Shown here piece by piece: positions 63,346 to 64,000 of a stretch of DNA of 64,000 bases. A program made the position numbers and the translations under genes. Location of the stretch: assembly GCA_013397695.1 (NCBI GenBank), contig VYZI01000043.1, positions 4,132,951 to 4,196,950 of the forward strand, read 5' to 3'. This DNA comes from Centropus unirufus (lineage: Eukaryota > Chordata > Aves > Cuculiformes > Centropidae). Position 1 is the first letter of the stretch. Each line of letters begins with the position of its first letter. The notes under the pieces are model-generated. The model saw only the letters and a program-made list of their open reading frames with translations. It did not search any database and was not told the origin of the DNA.

Positions 63346-64000
63346 TTTAATTTCACTGCAGGGAAAAGCAAAAAGTGGAGGGTTTGGGGGTTTTTGGTAT
63401 TATTCTAAGCCCCTCTGATGAACTCAGTACCTGCAGCAGACCTCAGAGCTCCTCCAAGTGCTTTTCCAGCCTCTTCCCAGAAGTGCTCAGTAGAGATCTA
63501 GGAAACCAAGGGGGTTGCCTTCCAGCCCTCTGGAGCGAGGGCTGAGCTGATCACCAGCTGTCCCCAAGCAAGCAGAGAGCCACCAACTGATGGTTTCCTT
63601 CATCCTCTGACGTGTTGATTCCCAGACAGGCGTTTCACAGACAGCCAGGCAGGAGACAGGGATGTGCCAGCTGAGCTGCAATGGGCAGAAGGCCAGAGAC
63701 CACCAACATCCATGCTTCCAAGCCACTGGGCAGTCCAGGTGGACACTGAGATGGGGTCTCCTTGGGTCCCAGCTTTCAAAGGCAGTGAACCCCGATAGTC
63801 CCAGCTCAGTGGGGTGCACAGGCTCAGGAGCAGCCGAGCACTGCAGCTCCCCTGGCTGGCACTTGTGAAGCAGTGGGAAGAAAAAGGAAACAGCCAGGTC
63901 TCAGCGCCTTCTCCCTTTGTTTGGAAATGAATAAAACCCAGTTTGCTGATGGTACATTGGGAAGGAAAAGGATGTTGTCACCTGGGTTTTATAGGCAGGG
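63346..64000. other. Unique non-coding stretch to the window end
   Basis: No gene or repeat recognised. Open frames on both strands around 63487-63868 overlap each other and are unfamiliar. Confidence 0.5.

Overview
This window looks like a gene-poor stretch of a bird nuclear chromosome. The diagnostic evidence is about nine pieces of CR1 LINE, the dominant avian retroposon, most of them short 3'-end fragments with the usual CR1 tail wording (for example a 'ttccaacc..atgattct' ending). The AT-rich spacers, short microsatellites, absence of long open reading frames and a 325-base assembly gap fit an unannotated vertebrate scaffold. Nothing suggests a bacterial, phage or organellar origin. There are no operons, ribosome binding sites, CRISPR arrays, tRNA or rRNA genes that I can support.

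Layout. Positions 1-31567 are intergenic or intronic DNA with seven or eight CR1 pieces, including one of an older archosaur/turtle-like type at 18550-18790, plus a few tiny tandem duplications and several AT-rich, ATTA-rich blocks that may be conserved regulatory elements. An assembly gap covers 31568-31892. About 0.8 kb after it, at 32670-32839, lies the one segment with a recognisable protein: a single exon-like block of an MFSD2-family transporter (MFSD2A-like, sodium-dependent lysophospholipid symporter). I could not find its neighbouring exons in the window. From 32840 to 45815 I see no gene.

The right half has two degenerate minisatellites. A pyrimidine-rich array with a 16-18 base period covers 45816-46212. 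A purine-rich array with a period of about 22 bases covers 51177-52076. The second repeats a near-palindromic TTCCTAGAA core, the TTC-N3-GAA pattern bound by STAT factors, and ends beside a hairpin-forming stretch. A reverse CR1 follows at 52528-52905, and the rest to 64000 is unique sequence with possible conserved non-coding blocks near its end.

No gene system can be reconstructed. The observations most worth following are the isolated MFSD2-like exon, the STAT-motif minisatellite and the 16-base minisatellite. Family calls for CR1 and MFSD2 rest on pattern recognition without any database search. Conservation claims are inference from composition only.
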